Shown here: one piece after another, positions 32,949 to 42,011 of the stretch
Position numbering within the stretch: position 1 is the stretch's first letter
Layout of the letters: every line of letters starts with the position of its first letter
Assembly: GCA_014192065.1 (NCBI GenBank)
Contig: BJHH01000001.1
Location: 620,001 to 684,000 of the forward strand
DNA from: Gemmatimonadota bacterium
GTDB lineage: Bacteria > Gemmatimonadota > Gemmatimonadetes > Gemmatimonadales > Gemmatimonadaceae
Direction: 5' to 3'
DNA: 64,000 nucleotides
Position numbers and translations under genes: made by a program
Notes under the pieces: generated by a model
The model's database searches: none
What the model was told of the DNA's origin: nothing
What the model saw: the letters and a program-made list of their open reading frames with translations, nothing else

Positions 32949-34312
32949 GCCGCCGAATCCTGGTCGTCGACGATGATCAGGGGGTCCGCGCGGCGCTCAC
33001 GCAGCTACTCGACTACGAAGGCTACGAGACGCGCACGGCAGCCAATGGCACCGAGGCGCTCGCGACGACGGAGCAATGGAAGCCACAGCTGGTCTTCCTC
33101 GACGTGAAGATGGCCGGCATAGATGGTCTCGAAACGCTCAAGCGCCTTCGCGAGCGCGACCCGGCACAGATCGTCGTGATGATCAGTGGCCATGCGACGA
33201 TCCAGAATGCGGTCGAGGCCACGCAGCTTGGCGCCTACGACATCCTCGAGAAGCCGCTCGATACGGATCGCATCCTGGTCACGCTCCGTAACGTGCTGGG
33301 CCGGATCGAGCTCGCAGAAGAAAACGCGCAGCTCCGCCAGCATATCGAGTCGCGTTTCGAGATCGTTGGCCAATCGCCACGTATCCGGGATCTCATTGCC
33401 CAGATCGAGCGCGTGGCCGCGACGCCGGCGCGCGTGTTGATCACCGGCGAGAACGGCACGGGCAAGGAGCTCGTCGCCCGTGCGCTGCACAAGAATTCGC
33501 CGCGCGCGCGAAAGCCGTTTGTCGAAGTGAACTGCGCCGCGATTCCGTCGGAGTTGATCGAGAGCGAACTGTTCGGCCACATGAAGGGATCGTTCACTGG
33601 AGCGGTACAGGACCGCACCGGAAAATTCGAGCAGGCCGACGCGGGGACCCTCTTCCTCGACGAGATCGGCGACATGGCGCTCGCCGCTCAGGCCAAGGTG
33701 CTGCGCGTACTGCAGGACGGTGACGTGACGCGCATCGGCGGTGTGAAGTCGCGCCGCGTGGACGTTCGCGTCATCGCCGCGACGAACAAGCGGCTCGAGG
33801 AGGAGATCGGCGGCGGTCGGTTTCGCGAAGATCTGTTTTACCGACTCAATGTCGTGCCGCTCCACGTGCCGTCCCTGCGCGAGCGGCGCGAAGACATTCC
33901 GCTACTGGTGCAACACTTCATGGGCCAGTTCGCCAATGAGGGGGCCAGTACGCGCATGGAAATCGCACCCACGGCGCTCGACCGACTCACATCATTTGAC
34001 TGGCCGGGCAACGTGCGCGAATTGCGCAACACGGTCGAGCGGCTCGTTATCCTGTCGACCGGACCGGTCGTGACCGTGTCGGACGTGGACCGGTTGGTCG
34101 GGGCACGCCACCTCGATGTCGTCACGACTGGTGTGATCCAGTCGGCCGGCACGTTCGAGGAATTCAAGCGGTCCGCCGAGCGGGTGTTTCTGACGGCCAA
34201 GTTGCGCGAGTATGACTGGAACGTTGCCGAGACCGCGCGGGCGTTGCAGATGCCCCGGTCGAACCTCTATAAGAAGATCGAACGCCATCGCCTCGAGCGG
34301 GAGGCCTCATGA
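32945..34312 (+). CDS. NtrC/NtrX-family sigma-54-type response regulator, 455 aa
   Basis: An N-terminal receiver ('[18 protein letters not shown]', phosphoacceptor D53 in 'LVFLDVKM') leads into an AAA+ domain with Walker A '[20 protein letters not shown]' and the sigma-54 contact loop 'GSFTGA' at residues 215-220. Walker B is '[16 protein letters not shown]', with '[20 protein letters not shown]' and '[20 protein letters not shown]' after it. The C-terminal Fis-type helix-turn-helix reads '[20 protein letters not shown]'. It would activate sigma-54 promoters. The contact loop has Ser in place of the usual Ala of GAFTGA. No histidine kinase is adjacent; the orphan NtrY-like kinase at 1694 is a candidate partner on family grounds. 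The start is GTG, overlapping the previous stop. Confidence 0.93.
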   Translation: MSRRILVVDDDQGVRAALTQLLDYEGYETRTAANGTEALATTEQWKPQLVFLDVKMAGIDGLETLKRLRERDPAQIVVMISGHATIQNAVEATQLGAYDILEKPLDTDRILVTLRNVLGRIELAEENAQLRQHIESRFEIVGQSPRIRDLIAQIERVAATPARVLITGENGTGKELVARALHKNSPRARKPFVEVNCAAIPSELIESELFGHMKGSFTGAVQDRTGKFEQADAGTLFLDEIGDMALAAQAKVLRVLQDGDVTRIGGVKSRRVDVRVIAATNKRLEEEIGGGRFREDLFYRLNVVPLHVPSLRERREDIPLLVQHFMGQFANEGASTRMEIAPTALDRLTSFDWPGNVRELRNTVERLVILSTGPVVTVSDVDRLVGARHLDVVTTGVIQSAGTFEEFKRSAERVFLTAKLREYDWNVAETARALQMPRSNLYKKIERHRLEREAS

Positions 34313-34752
34313 CTGATCGAAACTGGGACGCCGAACTGCAGAAGATCGACCGCGCGATGGAGACGGTCTCCGACGAAGCGATGTTTCCAGCCAAGGTCGC
34401 GACCTCACCGGAGGCCAAGTCGGCCGCTGCCACCGCGCAGCGCACGACGTCCACGCTCGGCGTCTTTGCGCGACTCACGCTGGCCGTTGTCCTTGGCATC
34501 TCCATGGTGTTCTGGCCGTATTCGACTCGCTGCGGTGTTGGGCTCGCCGCGTATCTCGGTGCCGTCGGCACCCTCATCACCGCAGGCGTCTGGAGTGCGA
34601 TCTGGACTTGGCGGCATCGTACGGCCAAGGGGCACACGCTCGCGCTATTGTTAATTTTGTGGGGGCTCGTGCTTGGCACGGTCGATGTGTTGCCGCGTAC
34701 GGGCTATGCCGTTCCAACCGCCAATCACCCGGTCCACTGGACCTGTTCCTGA
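34309..34752 (+). CDS. Small membrane protein of unknown function, 147 aa
   Basis: An N-terminal soluble segment of about 50 residues rich in Ala, Glu and Thr ('[20 protein letters not shown]') precedes three likely transmembrane helices: 'FARLTLAVVLGISMVFWPYS', 'GLAAYLGAVGTLITAGVWSA' and 'HTLALLLILWGLVLGTVDVL'. A short tail ends in a Cys-Ser. I do not recognise the family. Its ATG overlaps the stop of the response regulator by 4 nt, which ties it to that gene; the aldehyde dehydrogenase starts 7 nt later. Confidence 0.8.
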   Translation: MTDRNWDAELQKIDRAMETVSDEAMFPAKVATSPEAKSAAATAQRTTSTLGVFARLTLAVVLGISMVFWPYSTRCGVGLAAYLGAVGTLITAGVWSAIWTWRHRTAKGHTLALLLILWGLVLGTVDVLPRTGYAVPTANHPVHWTCS

Positions 34753-34759
34753 GCGTGTC

Positions 34760-36238
34760 ATGAAGACGTGGCAGAATTTCATCGGTGGCGCTTGGGTGCC
34801 GCCCGTTGCGGGAAACTACCGCGACAACACCAACCCGGCCGACACGCGCGATCTCATTGGGCGATTTCCGCTGTCAGGCGAGGCCGATGTGGAACGTGCG
34901 GTGGCCTCGGCGCAGCGCGGGTTTCAGCAGTGGCGTCGCACGCCGGCCCCCGCCCGCGGCGACGTCTTGCGTCGGGTAGGCGACCTGCTCGTCGCGCGCA
35001 AGGAAGAGCTGGCCGAGCTGATGACGCGCGAGATGGGCAAGCCGCTCGCGGAGACGCGCGGGGACGTGCAGGAGGGCATCGATACGGCCTTCTACGCGGC
35101 GACTGAAGGCCGCCGACACTTCGGCCACACGGTACCGAGCGAACTCGCGAATAAGTGGGCGATGAGCTACCGCCGCCCGATCGGAGTCGCCGGACTGATC
35201 ACGCCATTCAATTTTCCGCTCGCCATCCCGACCTGGAAAGCATTCCCCGCGCTGTTGTGCGGCAACGCCGTGATCTTGAAGCCCGGCGAGGACGTGCCGC
35301 ATACGGCCACGGTGTTTGTTGAGATTCTGCTCGAGGCCGGGCTGCCCCCAGACGTCATCCAACTCGTGCACGGTGAGGGCGAGGCGGGCGCGGCGATCGT
35401 CAAGCATCCCGACGTGGCGTTGGTCTCGTTCACCGGCTCGACCGAGACCGGCAGCCAGGTCGGCGAAACCTGCGGCCGCATGCACAAACGCCTATCGCTC
35501 GAAATGGGTGGCAAGAACGCGATGATTATCCTCAACGACGCGGACCTTGAGCTCGCGCTCGAGGGGGCGCTCTGGGGCGCCTTTGGCACCACCGGCCAGC
35601 GCTGCACGGCCACCAGCCGGCTGATCATCCAGGACGGCGTACACGATGAGTTCGTCGCGGCGCTCGTGAAGCGCGCGAGCACGCTCGTACTCGGCGACGG
35701 GCGCTCGAAGGGCACCGATCTGGGTCCGCTGGTCAACGCCGATGCCCTGAACAAGGTGGATCGCTACGTCGCGATCGGCGGAGCGGAGTGCGACCTCCAG
35801 CTCGGCGGAGCCGCGGCCAAGGGGCAGGGGCTCGAGCACGGATTCTTCTACCAGCCAACGATTTTCACGAATGTGGCGGCGGGTGCGCGCGTCGAACAGG
35901 AGGAGATCTTCGGTCCGGTGCTCTCCGTGGTGAAGGTGAAGGACGTTGCGGAAGCGTTCAGGGTGAACAACGGTGTCCGCTACGGCCTCTCGTCGTCGGT
36001 GTACACGCGAGATGTCAATGTGGCGTTCCGGGCGCTGACGGAGCTCGACAACGGCATTACGTATATCAACGCCCCAACGATCGGGGCCGAGGCCCATCTC
36101 CCGTTTGGTGGCGTCAAGCAGACGGGCAATGGCCACCGCGAAGGTGGCTGGGAAGTGTTTGAGTTCTACTCCGAAACGAAAGTTGGCTACGTGGATTTCA
36201 GTGGCCGGCTGCAGCGTGCGCAGATCGACAATTATTAA
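34760..36238 (+). CDS. NAD(P)-dependent aldehyde dehydrogenase, 492 aa
   Basis: A complete ALDH. The Rossmann-fold cofactor region reads 'PIGVAGLITPFNFPLAIPTW', with 'NAVILKPGEDVPHTA' and 'VSFTGSTETGSQVGE' after it. The catalytic Glu248 is in 'LSLEMGGKNAMIIL' and the nucleophile Cys282 in 'GTTGQRCTATSRLI'. 'EEIFGPVLSVVKV' and 'GGVKQTGNGHREGG' complete the fold. It oxidises an aldehyde to the acid with NAD(P)+. The exact subfamily is open; similarity to the ALDH7/AASADH and KGSADH-like branch is my impression from the motifs. ATG 34760 is chosen from the conserved start 'MKTWQNFIGGAWVPP'. It follows the operon of larE and the response regulator by 7 nt. Confidence 0.93.
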   Translation: MKTWQNFIGGAWVPPVAGNYRDNTNPADTRDLIGRFPLSGEADVERAVASAQRGFQQWRRTPAPARGDVLRRVGDLLVARKEELAELMTREMGKPLAETRGDVQEGIDTAFYAATEGRRHFGHTVPSELANKWAMSYRRPIGVAGLITPFNFPLAIPTWKAFPALLCGNAVILKPGEDVPHTATVFVEILLEAGLPPDVIQLVHGEGEAGAAIVKHPDVALVSFTGSTETGSQVGETCGRMHKRLSLEMGGKNAMIILNDADLELALEGALWGAFGTTGQRCTATSRLIIQDGVHDEFVAALVKRASTLVLGDGRSKGTDLGPLVNADALNKVDRYVAIGGAECDLQLGGAAAKGQGLEHGFFYQPTIFTNVAAGARVEQEEIFGPVLSVVKVKDVAEAFRVNNGVRYGLSSSVYTRDVNVAFRALTELDNGITYINAPTIGAEAHLPFGGVKQTGNGHREGGWEVFEFYSETKVGYVDFSGRLQRAQIDNY

Positions 36239-36303
36239 GGGCGTGTGCGTTTCGACGGCGACGATGTGTGCCGTGCTGTCCCACGGAGAGCAAGTGAGAG
36301 CGT

Positions 36304-37110
36304 GTGACCACTGACCAACCGATGGGCGAACAGGGTGGTGAACCGTCCGAGTCCCCGCCACCAGACGATGTGGCAGCTTTCGTCGCGCCACCCCGGAAGC
36401 ACGGAGGGCGGCGGATGGCCCGCCGCATGGCAGGCGGACTGCTCGAGTGGGCCAAGTCGGTGTCGCTCGCCCTGCTGCTCTTCCTCGTGATGCGGGCGTT
36501 TCTCGTTGAGGCGTTCAAGATCCCCAGTGGGTCCATGGAAGGGACCTTGCTCGTCGGCGACTTCCTGCTCGTGAACAAGCTCGTCTACGGGGCGGAAGTA
36601 CCGTTCACGGGCAAGCGACTCCCGGCGTACCGCCACCCGCAGAACGGCGACATCCTCGTCTTTCAGTGGCCGGCGGATCCGACCAAGAATTTCGTGAAGC
36701 GTCTCGTCGGCGTGCCTGGCGACACGATCTCGATGACCGACGGCGTGCTCACGCGCAATGGCGCACGGCAGGAAGAGCGGTACACCCGGCACCTGGAGCC
36801 AAACTACGATCCGGTCGGGGATGAATTTCATTGGCAGCGCGGGTTTTTGGTGCCGCAGGCAGGGGCGGCGCGAACGTATCATCCCTCGAGGAACAACTGG
36901 GGGCCGCTCATCGTGCCGCAGCAACACTACTTCGTGCTTGGCGACAACCGCGATAACTCGCTCGACAGCCGTTACTGGGGCTTCGTGCCGGATTCGATGG
37001 TGCGCGGCCGGCCCCTCTTCGTCTATTACAGCTACGTGCCGGACAGCACCGATTCGCTGGACTGGCTGACGCATGTGCGCTGGAAGCGACTCTTTGCCCG
37101 GCCCGAGTAG
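36304..37110 (+). CDS. lepB: Signal peptidase I (LepB), 268 aa
   Basis: An N-terminal cytoplasmic extension of about 45 residues, rich in Pro, Gly and Arg, is followed by one transmembrane helix ('SVSLALLLFLVMRAFLVEAF'). The catalytic Ser77 lies in 'FKIPSGSMEGTL' and the catalytic Lys132 in 'KNFVKRLVGVPGDTI'. The box E motif is 'GDNRDNSLDSRYWGFVP'. The enzyme removes signal peptides from Sec and Tat substrates on the outer face of the cytoplasmic membrane. With a single anchor it resembles Gram-positive and FCB-type enzymes rather than E. coli LepB, which has two. The start is GTG. It lies between the aldehyde dehydrogenase and the sigma factor on the same strand. Confidence 0.93.
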   Translation: MTTDQPMGEQGGEPSESPPPDDVAAFVAPPRKHGGRRMARRMAGGLLEWAKSVSLALLLFLVMRAFLVEAFKIPSGSMEGTLLVGDFLLVNKLVYGAEVPFTGKRLPAYRHPQNGDILVFQWPADPTKNFVKRLVGVPGDTISMTDGVLTRNGARQEERYTRHLEPNYDPVGDEFHWQRGFLVPQAGAARTYHPSRNNWGPLIVPQQHYFVLGDNRDNSLDSRYWGFVPDSMVRGRPLFVYYSYVPDSTDSLDWLTHVRWKRLFARPE

Positions 37111-37211
37111 CCGCGCCGAGAGCAGCCCTCAACTACGACCTTTCGCCGCACCACTCCGCGCCGCACATTCTTAAACGTCCTCCCCACCTTCGTCCGGGCT
37201 CCACGACCTCC

Positions 37212-38069
37212 ATGGCTGTCACGCCACACCGGCGGCATGCGTTCGAGCCGGGCTCGCTCGACCAGTATCTGCGTGACATCAGCATCTATCCGCTGATCAA
37301 TCGTGTGCAGGAAGTCGAACTGGCGCTGCGCATCCGGGAGAACGACCAGGAGGCCCTCGACACGCTCGTGCGCTCCAATCTGCGCTTCGTCGTGTCGGTG
37401 GCGAAGAAGTACCAGAATCAGGGTGTGTCGCTCAGCGACCTGATCAATGAGGGCAACCTCGGCCTGATTCGCGCGGCGCACAAATTTGACGAGACGAGGG
37501 GGATCAAGTTCATCTCCTACGCCGTCTGGTGGATCCGCCAAGCGATTCTGCAGGCGCTCGCCGAGCAAAGCCGCATCGTCCGGGTTCCGCTCAACCGCGC
37601 GGGTACACTGCACCGGATCGGCAAGCGCGCGAGTGCGCTGCTGCAGGAGCTGGGGCGTGAGGCCACACACGCGGAGATCGCCGAAGGAATGGAGATTACT
37701 GAGGAAGAAGTCGCGAAGACGATGTCGATCTCGCAGACCCACCTCTCGCTCGACGCGCCGATGAACGCGGGCGAGGACAATCGCCTGCTCGACTACCTTC
37801 CCGACCTGAACCACCTCACGCCCGACGAGGAGGTGTTCAGTAAGGCCCTTACGCAGTCCATCCACGAAGCGCTCGGCGGACTCAAGGAGCGCGAGGCCAA
37901 GATTCTGCGGCTCTATTTCGGACTCGACGCGGAGGAGCCGATGACGCTCGAGGAGATCGGCGCGGCGCTCAACATTACGCGCGAGCGCGTGCGCCAGATC
38001 AAGGAAAAGGCGCTCTCGCGCCTCCGTCACCTCTCGGGTGCCCGCGCGCTCGAGTCCTACCTTGGCTGA
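37212..38069 (+). CDS. rpoD: Primary-type sigma-70 factor without region 1.1, 285 aa
   Basis: Region 1.2 begins almost at once ('SLDQYLRDISIYPLINRVQE'). Region 2 contains 'LVRSNLRFVVSVAKKYQNQG', 'LINEGNLGLIRAAHKFD' and the -10 recognition helix 'GIKFISYAVWWIRQAI'. Region 3 reads 'HAEIAEGMEITEEEVAK', and region 4.2 'TLEEIGAALNITRERVRQIK' followed by EKALSRLRHL. The residues for TATAAT and TTGACA recognition are those of housekeeping sigmas. There is no region 1.1 and no non-conserved insert, giving the compact primary sigma known from Bacteroidota and relatives. It could alternatively be a group 2 sigma; a longer RpoD elsewhere in the genome would decide. It is followed by yajQ after 24 nt. 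Confidence 0.88.
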   Translation: MAVTPHRRHAFEPGSLDQYLRDISIYPLINRVQEVELALRIRENDQEALDTLVRSNLRFVVSVAKKYQNQGVSLSDLINEGNLGLIRAAHKFDETRGIKFISYAVWWIRQAILQALAEQSRIVRVPLNRAGTLHRIGKRASALLQELGREATHAEIAEGMEITEEEVAKTMSISQTHLSLDAPMNAGEDNRLLDYLPDLNHLTPDEEVFSKALTQSIHEALGGLKEREAKILRLYFGLDAEEPMTLEEIGAALNITRERVRQIKEKALSRLRHLSGARALESYLG

Positions 38070-38093
38070 CCCCGGCCGCATCCCGAGACTCCG

Positions 38094-38594
38094 ATGGCCA
38101 AGGACGCATCGTTCGACATCACCACCGGCGTGGACCTGCAAGAGGTCGACAACGCCGTGAACCAGGCGCAGAAGGAGATCGCGCAACGGTACGACTTCAA
38201 AGGTGCCGACGTCGAGATCGAGTTCAAGCGCGCCGACGGGCTGATCAACCTCTCCGCCGACAGCGACATGCGGATGCGCGCCCTGTTCGACGTGGTGCAG
38301 GCGAAGCTCATCAAACGCGGCGTGCCGGTGAAAAATCTCGACATCGGCGAGATCAAACCGGCTGGCGGCGACATCCTGAAGCGCGAAGTGAAGCTCAAGC
38401 AGGCCCTCGACAGCGAAACGGCCAAGAAGGTCGCGGCTGCCATCAAGGAGCAGAAGTTCAAGAAAGTGCAGGCGTCGATTCAGGGCGACCAGGTGCGAAT
38501 CACGGCCCCTTCGCGCGACGAACTGCAGGCCGTGATCCAGTTCATTCGGTCCGGCGATTATGGCGTGGATTTACAGTTCGGAAACTATCGGTAA
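38094..38594 (+). CDS. YajQ-family nucleotide-binding protein, 166 aa
   Basis: A full-length YajQ/DUF520 protein: 'SFDITTGVDLQEVDNAVNQA', 'EIAQRYDFKGADVEIEF', 'VKKIKEQKFKKVQASIQGDQ'-type C-terminal repeat and the end 'DYGVDLQFGNYR'. It has two ferredoxin-like domains. Members bind nucleotides; some bind cyclic di-GMP and act with transcription factors, while others were linked to tRNA or phage transcription. No partner gene is evident here. It sits 24 nt after the sigma factor gene. Confidence 0.93.
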   Translation: MAKDASFDITTGVDLQEVDNAVNQAQKEIAQRYDFKGADVEIEFKRADGLINLSADSDMRMRALFDVVQAKLIKRGVPVKNLDIGEIKPAGGDILKREVKLKQALDSETAKKVAAAIKEQKFKKVQASIQGDQVRITAPSRDELQAVIQFIRSGDYGVDLQFGNYR

Positions 38595-38620
38595 CATCGG
38601 GCGATCTGAGCGAACGCCCC

Positions 38621-38648
38621 CTAGCGAGCGCCCACTAGCGAGCGCCCA
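38621..38648. repeat. Two tandem copies of a 14-bp unit
   Basis: CTAGCGAGCGCCCA occurs twice head to tail in the gap between the yajQ-like and acetyltransferase genes. A partial third copy with CCCC replaced lies immediately upstream. No function is evident. Confidence 0.7.
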
Positions 38649-38693
38649 CTGCCCGAAACGCCGAACCAGCCGGCCCGTGCCTTAGTTTCAGGG

Positions 38694-39281
38694 ATGGCCA
38701 AACCGCTCGTTCCCGTCACGCTGACGGGCAAGTTCACTCGTCTCGAACCTCTCAGCCGCGCTCATCTGGAAGCACTGGCGGAGGTGGCATTCGAGCCGGA
38801 GATTTTTCGCTGGTTCCCGATCCGGATCGATGCGCGCGCGGACCTCGAGCGGTGGGTGGACGACGCAGTGGCGGCGCAGGCTGCGGGGACGGCGCTCCCG
38901 TTCGCGACCGTATTGCCCGATGGGCATCGCGTGATCGGTTCGACCCGGTTCATGAACGTTTCCGTCGGCGACGGCCGGTACGAGATCGGCTCGACCTGGA
39001 TCGCCCCATCGCACCAGCGGTCGGCGGTCAATACGGAGACCAAGTACCTGATGCTCCAGCACGCCTTCGAAACCCTCGGCGCACGGCGCGTGGAACTCAA
39101 GACACACGAACTGAACGACAAGTCGCGGCGCGCCATCGAACGCCTCGGCGCGCAGTACGAGGGGATGCACCGCAATCACATGGTCATGCCGGACGGGTCG
39201 ATGCGGAACACCGTCTGGTACTCCATCATCGATTCCGAATGGCCGGCCGTGAAAGCGCGCCTCGCAGGATGGCTGAAATGA
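38694..39281 (+). CDS. GNAT-family N-acetyltransferase (RimJ/RimL-like), 195 aa
   Basis: The sequence has the RimJ/RimL layout. It opens 'LTGKFTRLEPLSRAHLEALA'. The acetyl-CoA-binding core reads 'YEIGSTWIAPSHQRSAVNTE' and 'KYLMLQHAFETLGARRVELK', and the end contains 'NDKSRRAIERLGAQYEGMHR'. These enzymes acetylate N-termini of ribosomal proteins, small amines or antibiotics; the substrate is not clear. Its stop overlaps the ATG of rimO by 4 nt, so the two are translationally coupled, which fits a role around ribosomal protein modification but does not prove it. Confidence 0.9.
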   Translation: MAKPLVPVTLTGKFTRLEPLSRAHLEALAEVAFEPEIFRWFPIRIDARADLERWVDDAVAAQAAGTALPFATVLPDGHRVIGSTRFMNVSVGDGRYEIGSTWIAPSHQRSAVNTETKYLMLQHAFETLGARRVELKTHELNDKSRRAIERLGAQYEGMHRNHMVMPDGSMRNTVWYSIIDSEWPAVKARLAGWLK

Positions 39282-40636
39282 AGGTCGCCCTGATCACGCT
39301 TGGCTGCGACAAGAACACCGTCGATTCGGAGCGCTACCTCGGCGCGCTCCTCGAGCACGGCGCGGAGCAGGTCACCGACCCGGCTCACGCCGACGTCGTG
39401 GTGGTGAACACCTGCGGCTTTATCGATGCCGCCAAGCGCGAGTCGATCGACGCCATCGTCCAGGCCACGAAGCTCAAGGACACGAGCGGTGTGCAGGCCG
39501 TCATCGCGGTGGGATGCCTGGTGCAACGGCACGAGGCGGAACTTCGGGAGGCGCTGCCGGAGGTGGATTTCTTCCTCGGGGCCGCCGACGTCGAACAGCT
39601 CGTGCCACGGCTGCAGGAACGGGGACTGCTGGGTGCGAGCGATGTCTTGCATCCGGGTGTACGCACCTATGCGGGCGACACCCCGCACGTGCGCTACTTG
39701 AAGCTGAGCGAGGGGTGCGACCACGGGTGCGCGTTTTGCGCCATTCCGTTGATGCGCGGCAAGCATCGGTCATTCGCGCTCGACGACGTCGTGCGTGAAG
39801 CGCAGCTCCTCGAGTACCAGGGCGCGCGCGAAGTGAACCTCGTGGCGCAGGACCTCGCGCACTACGGGCGCGATCGCCGCGACGGGATCGGGCTTCCGGA
39901 AGCGCTTGAAGCGCTCGTGCGCGACACGACGATTCCCTGGATCCGCCTGATGTATCTCTATTCGGCCGGCATCACACCGCGCCTGCTCGACGTCATCGCG
40001 CGCGAGCCCCGCATCGTCCGCTACCTCGACATGCCGATCCAGCACGCGTCCGACCCGGTGCTCGCCCGCATGCGCAGGCCCGAACGGCAGAAGACGATCC
40101 GCGAGAAAGTGGCGAAGTATCGTGAGGCCGTGAGCGGGGTGGCCATTCGCACGACCTGCATCGTCGGGTTTCCGGGCGAGACGGACGAAGACTTCGACAC
40201 CCTGATGCACTTTCTCGAGGACATCCGGTTCGAACGCGTCGGGGCGTTTACCTATTCGGAGCAGGAAGGCACGCGGGCCGCCCTCCTTGACGACGACGTC
40301 TCCGAGTCGATCAAGCGCGAGCGCCTCGAACTACTCACGGAGCTGCAGCGCGGCATCACGGAGGAACGGTACGGCGAACGCGTCGGCCAGCGCGCAATGG
40401 CACTCGTCGAGCAGGGACGCCGCGCCCGTCTCCCCTGGCAGGCCGACGACATCGACGGGATCACCGAACTCGACATCGAGGTCGAATCCGGAGCACTCGT
40501 CGAAGTCGAGGTGACCGACACCGATGACTATGACTTCACCGCAACGGTGCGACGCGTGGTGAGTACGGTGCCGGTCGTCGCAGCCAAGGGGCCGCGCTTC
40601 CTGCCGGTGGCTTCGATGGGCGCGTTCGGACGGTGA
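39278..40636 (+). CDS. rimO: Ribosomal protein S12 methylthiotransferase RimO, 452 aa
   Basis: The UPF0004 domain starts 'MKVALITLGCDKNTVDSERY' with cluster cysteines also in 'VVNTCGFIDAAKRESID' and 'AVGCLVQRHEAEL'. The radical SAM core has 'LKLSEGCDHGCAFCAIPLMR', the CxxxCxxC for the second 4Fe-4S cluster. A C-terminal TRAM domain ends near 'VEVEVTDTDDYDFTATV'. RimO adds a methylthio group to an Asp of ribosomal protein S12. The 'GCDKN' and 'RGKHRS' motifs favour RimO over MiaB. It is coupled to the upstream acetyltransferase and overlaps the next gene's ATG by one base. Confidence 0.95.
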   Translation: MKVALITLGCDKNTVDSERYLGALLEHGAEQVTDPAHADVVVVNTCGFIDAAKRESIDAIVQATKLKDTSGVQAVIAVGCLVQRHEAELREALPEVDFFLGAADVEQLVPRLQERGLLGASDVLHPGVRTYAGDTPHVRYLKLSEGCDHGCAFCAIPLMRGKHRSFALDDVVREAQLLEYQGAREVNLVAQDLAHYGRDRRDGIGLPEALEALVRDTTIPWIRLMYLYSAGITPRLLDVIAREPRIVRYLDMPIQHASDPVLARMRRPERQKTIREKVAKYREAVSGVAIRTTCIVGFPGETDEDFDTLMHFLEDIRFERVGAFTYSEQEGTRAALLDDDVSESIKRERLELLTELQRGITEERYGERVGQRAMALVEQGRRARLPWQADDIDGITELDIEVESGALVEVEVTDTDDYDFTATVRRVVSTVPVVAAKGPRFLPVASMGAFGR

Positions 40637-42000
40637 TGGAGCGGCAGCAACGGCGTGCGTCGGCGTGCGTAGCACGGAGCGCCGCCCGTCGAGTCAGCCC
40701 CAGCACCGCCAGTTCCATCGCCTGCATCGCCCTGGCCACCACATTACTGGTCACGGCGTGCGTTACGCGGCAGATACCAAGTTCTGGGACGACGACGAGT
40801 ATCCGGCCGCCGGCTGATGCGGTGCCCGAGGTGCGCGTGGCACTCGCGACGGCCGTTCAGGATGCGCCAGTCACGGCCACCGGACCCTGGCGACTCTACG
40901 ATGGCGGCAACGGCGTCATCGTTCGCGGGCGCGCGACGGACGCCTATACGGTCCGTCGGAGAGGGAATACCCTCCGTGCGGTGCCCCGACGCGGCGCCGC
41001 CACGCCATGGGTCGAGAGCCCGCTGACACTGCGGCCGGACTCCGGCGCGCAGTTCGTGATCTTCGCCGGCCGCCGGTACCGTGGCGCGCTGCGTCTGGTC
41101 GCCAGCGACTCGGGGCTCACGGTCGTGAACCTGCTCGGCGTTGAGGACTATTTGCGCGGCGTGGTGCCGCTCGAGATCGGGGTGAATCGTGGCCCGTCCG
41201 ACCAGGCGGCTGTCGAGGCGCAGGCGATCGCGGCACGGAGCTACACCTGGGTGCGCCTGAATTCGGGACAAAGCCGTTCGTCGCGAACCACCGCCTATGA
41301 CCTGACCGCCACCGTGGCCGATCAGGTGTACGGCGGTGCTGACGCCGAGCGCGAAGCGACCGACCGTGCGGTGCGGACGACAGCCGGGCTCGTGCTCAAG
41401 TTCGGTGGTCGGGTCGTGGACGCCCCGTATTCGTCATCCTGCGGCGGCGAAAGCGCAGCCCCAGACGAAGTCTGGCGCGTGGGCGGGACGTCGGCGTATC
41501 TGCGTCGTGTGAGCGACCGCGTCACCGGCTCGACAGACCGCTACTACTGCGACATCGCGCCGCGGTTTACCTGGACGCGCGAGTTCACGGCGGTGGAGCT
41601 CGACGCCGCCGCGCGCACCTATCTGCGCCAGTACACCGAGGGCTTGTCGGGCGCGCCCGGACAGGTCCGTCGTATCTCGGTTGAGTCCCGCACGCCGAGC
41701 GGCCGGGTCGCGCGAACTGTTTTCCTCACCGATCGCGGCTCGTACGCCGTCCGCGGCAACGACGTCCGGTCCGTATTACGGACCGCCGGTGGCGAGATTC
41801 TCAACAGTACCTATTTTTCCATCGACACCGAATCCGCGCGGAATGGTGCGTTGCTTCGGGTGGTCCTCCGTGGAAAAGGTTACGGGCACGGCGTCGGCAT
41901 GTGCCAATGGGGAGCCATCGGACGCGCGCGCGCCGGCCAGACAGCACGCACCATCCTCGCCGCGTACTATCCCGGCACCACCGTCGGCCCAGCCTCCTGA
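40636..42000 (+). CDS. SpoIID/LytB-domain lipoprotein, 454 aa
   Basis: An unusually long basic N-terminus leads into a hydrophobic stretch ending 'ALATTLLVTACVTR', a lipobox with the lipidated Cys. The SpoIID domain follows: 'LLGVEDYLRGVVPLEIGVNR', 'AVEAQAIAARSYTWVRLNSG', 'YDLTATVADQVYGGADAERE', 'PYSSSCGGESAAPDEVW' and 'GKGYGHGVGMCQWGAIGRAR'. In Bacillus SpoIID is a lytic transglycosylase acting on peptidoglycan stripped of side peptides; here, in a non-sporulating organism, it is probably a cell-wall remodelling lipoprotein. The ATG overlaps the rimO stop. The next gene, a DUF4105 membrane protein, starts 11 nt later. Confidence 0.9.
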   Translation: MERQQRRASACVARSAARRVSPSTASSIACIALATTLLVTACVTRQIPSSGTTTSIRPPADAVPEVRVALATAVQDAPVTATGPWRLYDGGNGVIVRGRATDAYTVRRRGNTLRAVPRRGAATPWVESPLTLRPDSGAQFVIFAGRRYRGALRLVASDSGLTVVNLLGVEDYLRGVVPLEIGVNRGPSDQAAVEAQAIAARSYTWVRLNSGQSRSSRTTAYDLTATVADQVYGGADAEREATDRAVRTTAGLVLKFGGRVVDAPYSSSCGGESAAPDEVWRVGGTSAYLRRVSDRVTGSTDRYYCDIAPRFTWTREFTAVELDAAARTYLRQYTEGLSGAPGQVRRISVESRTPSGRVARTVFLTDRGSYAVRGNDVRSVLRTAGGEILNSTYFSIDTESARNGALLRVVLRGKGYGHGVGMCQWGAIGRARAGQTARTILAAYYPGTTVGPAS

Positions 42001-42011
42001 TCCTCCGCCCT

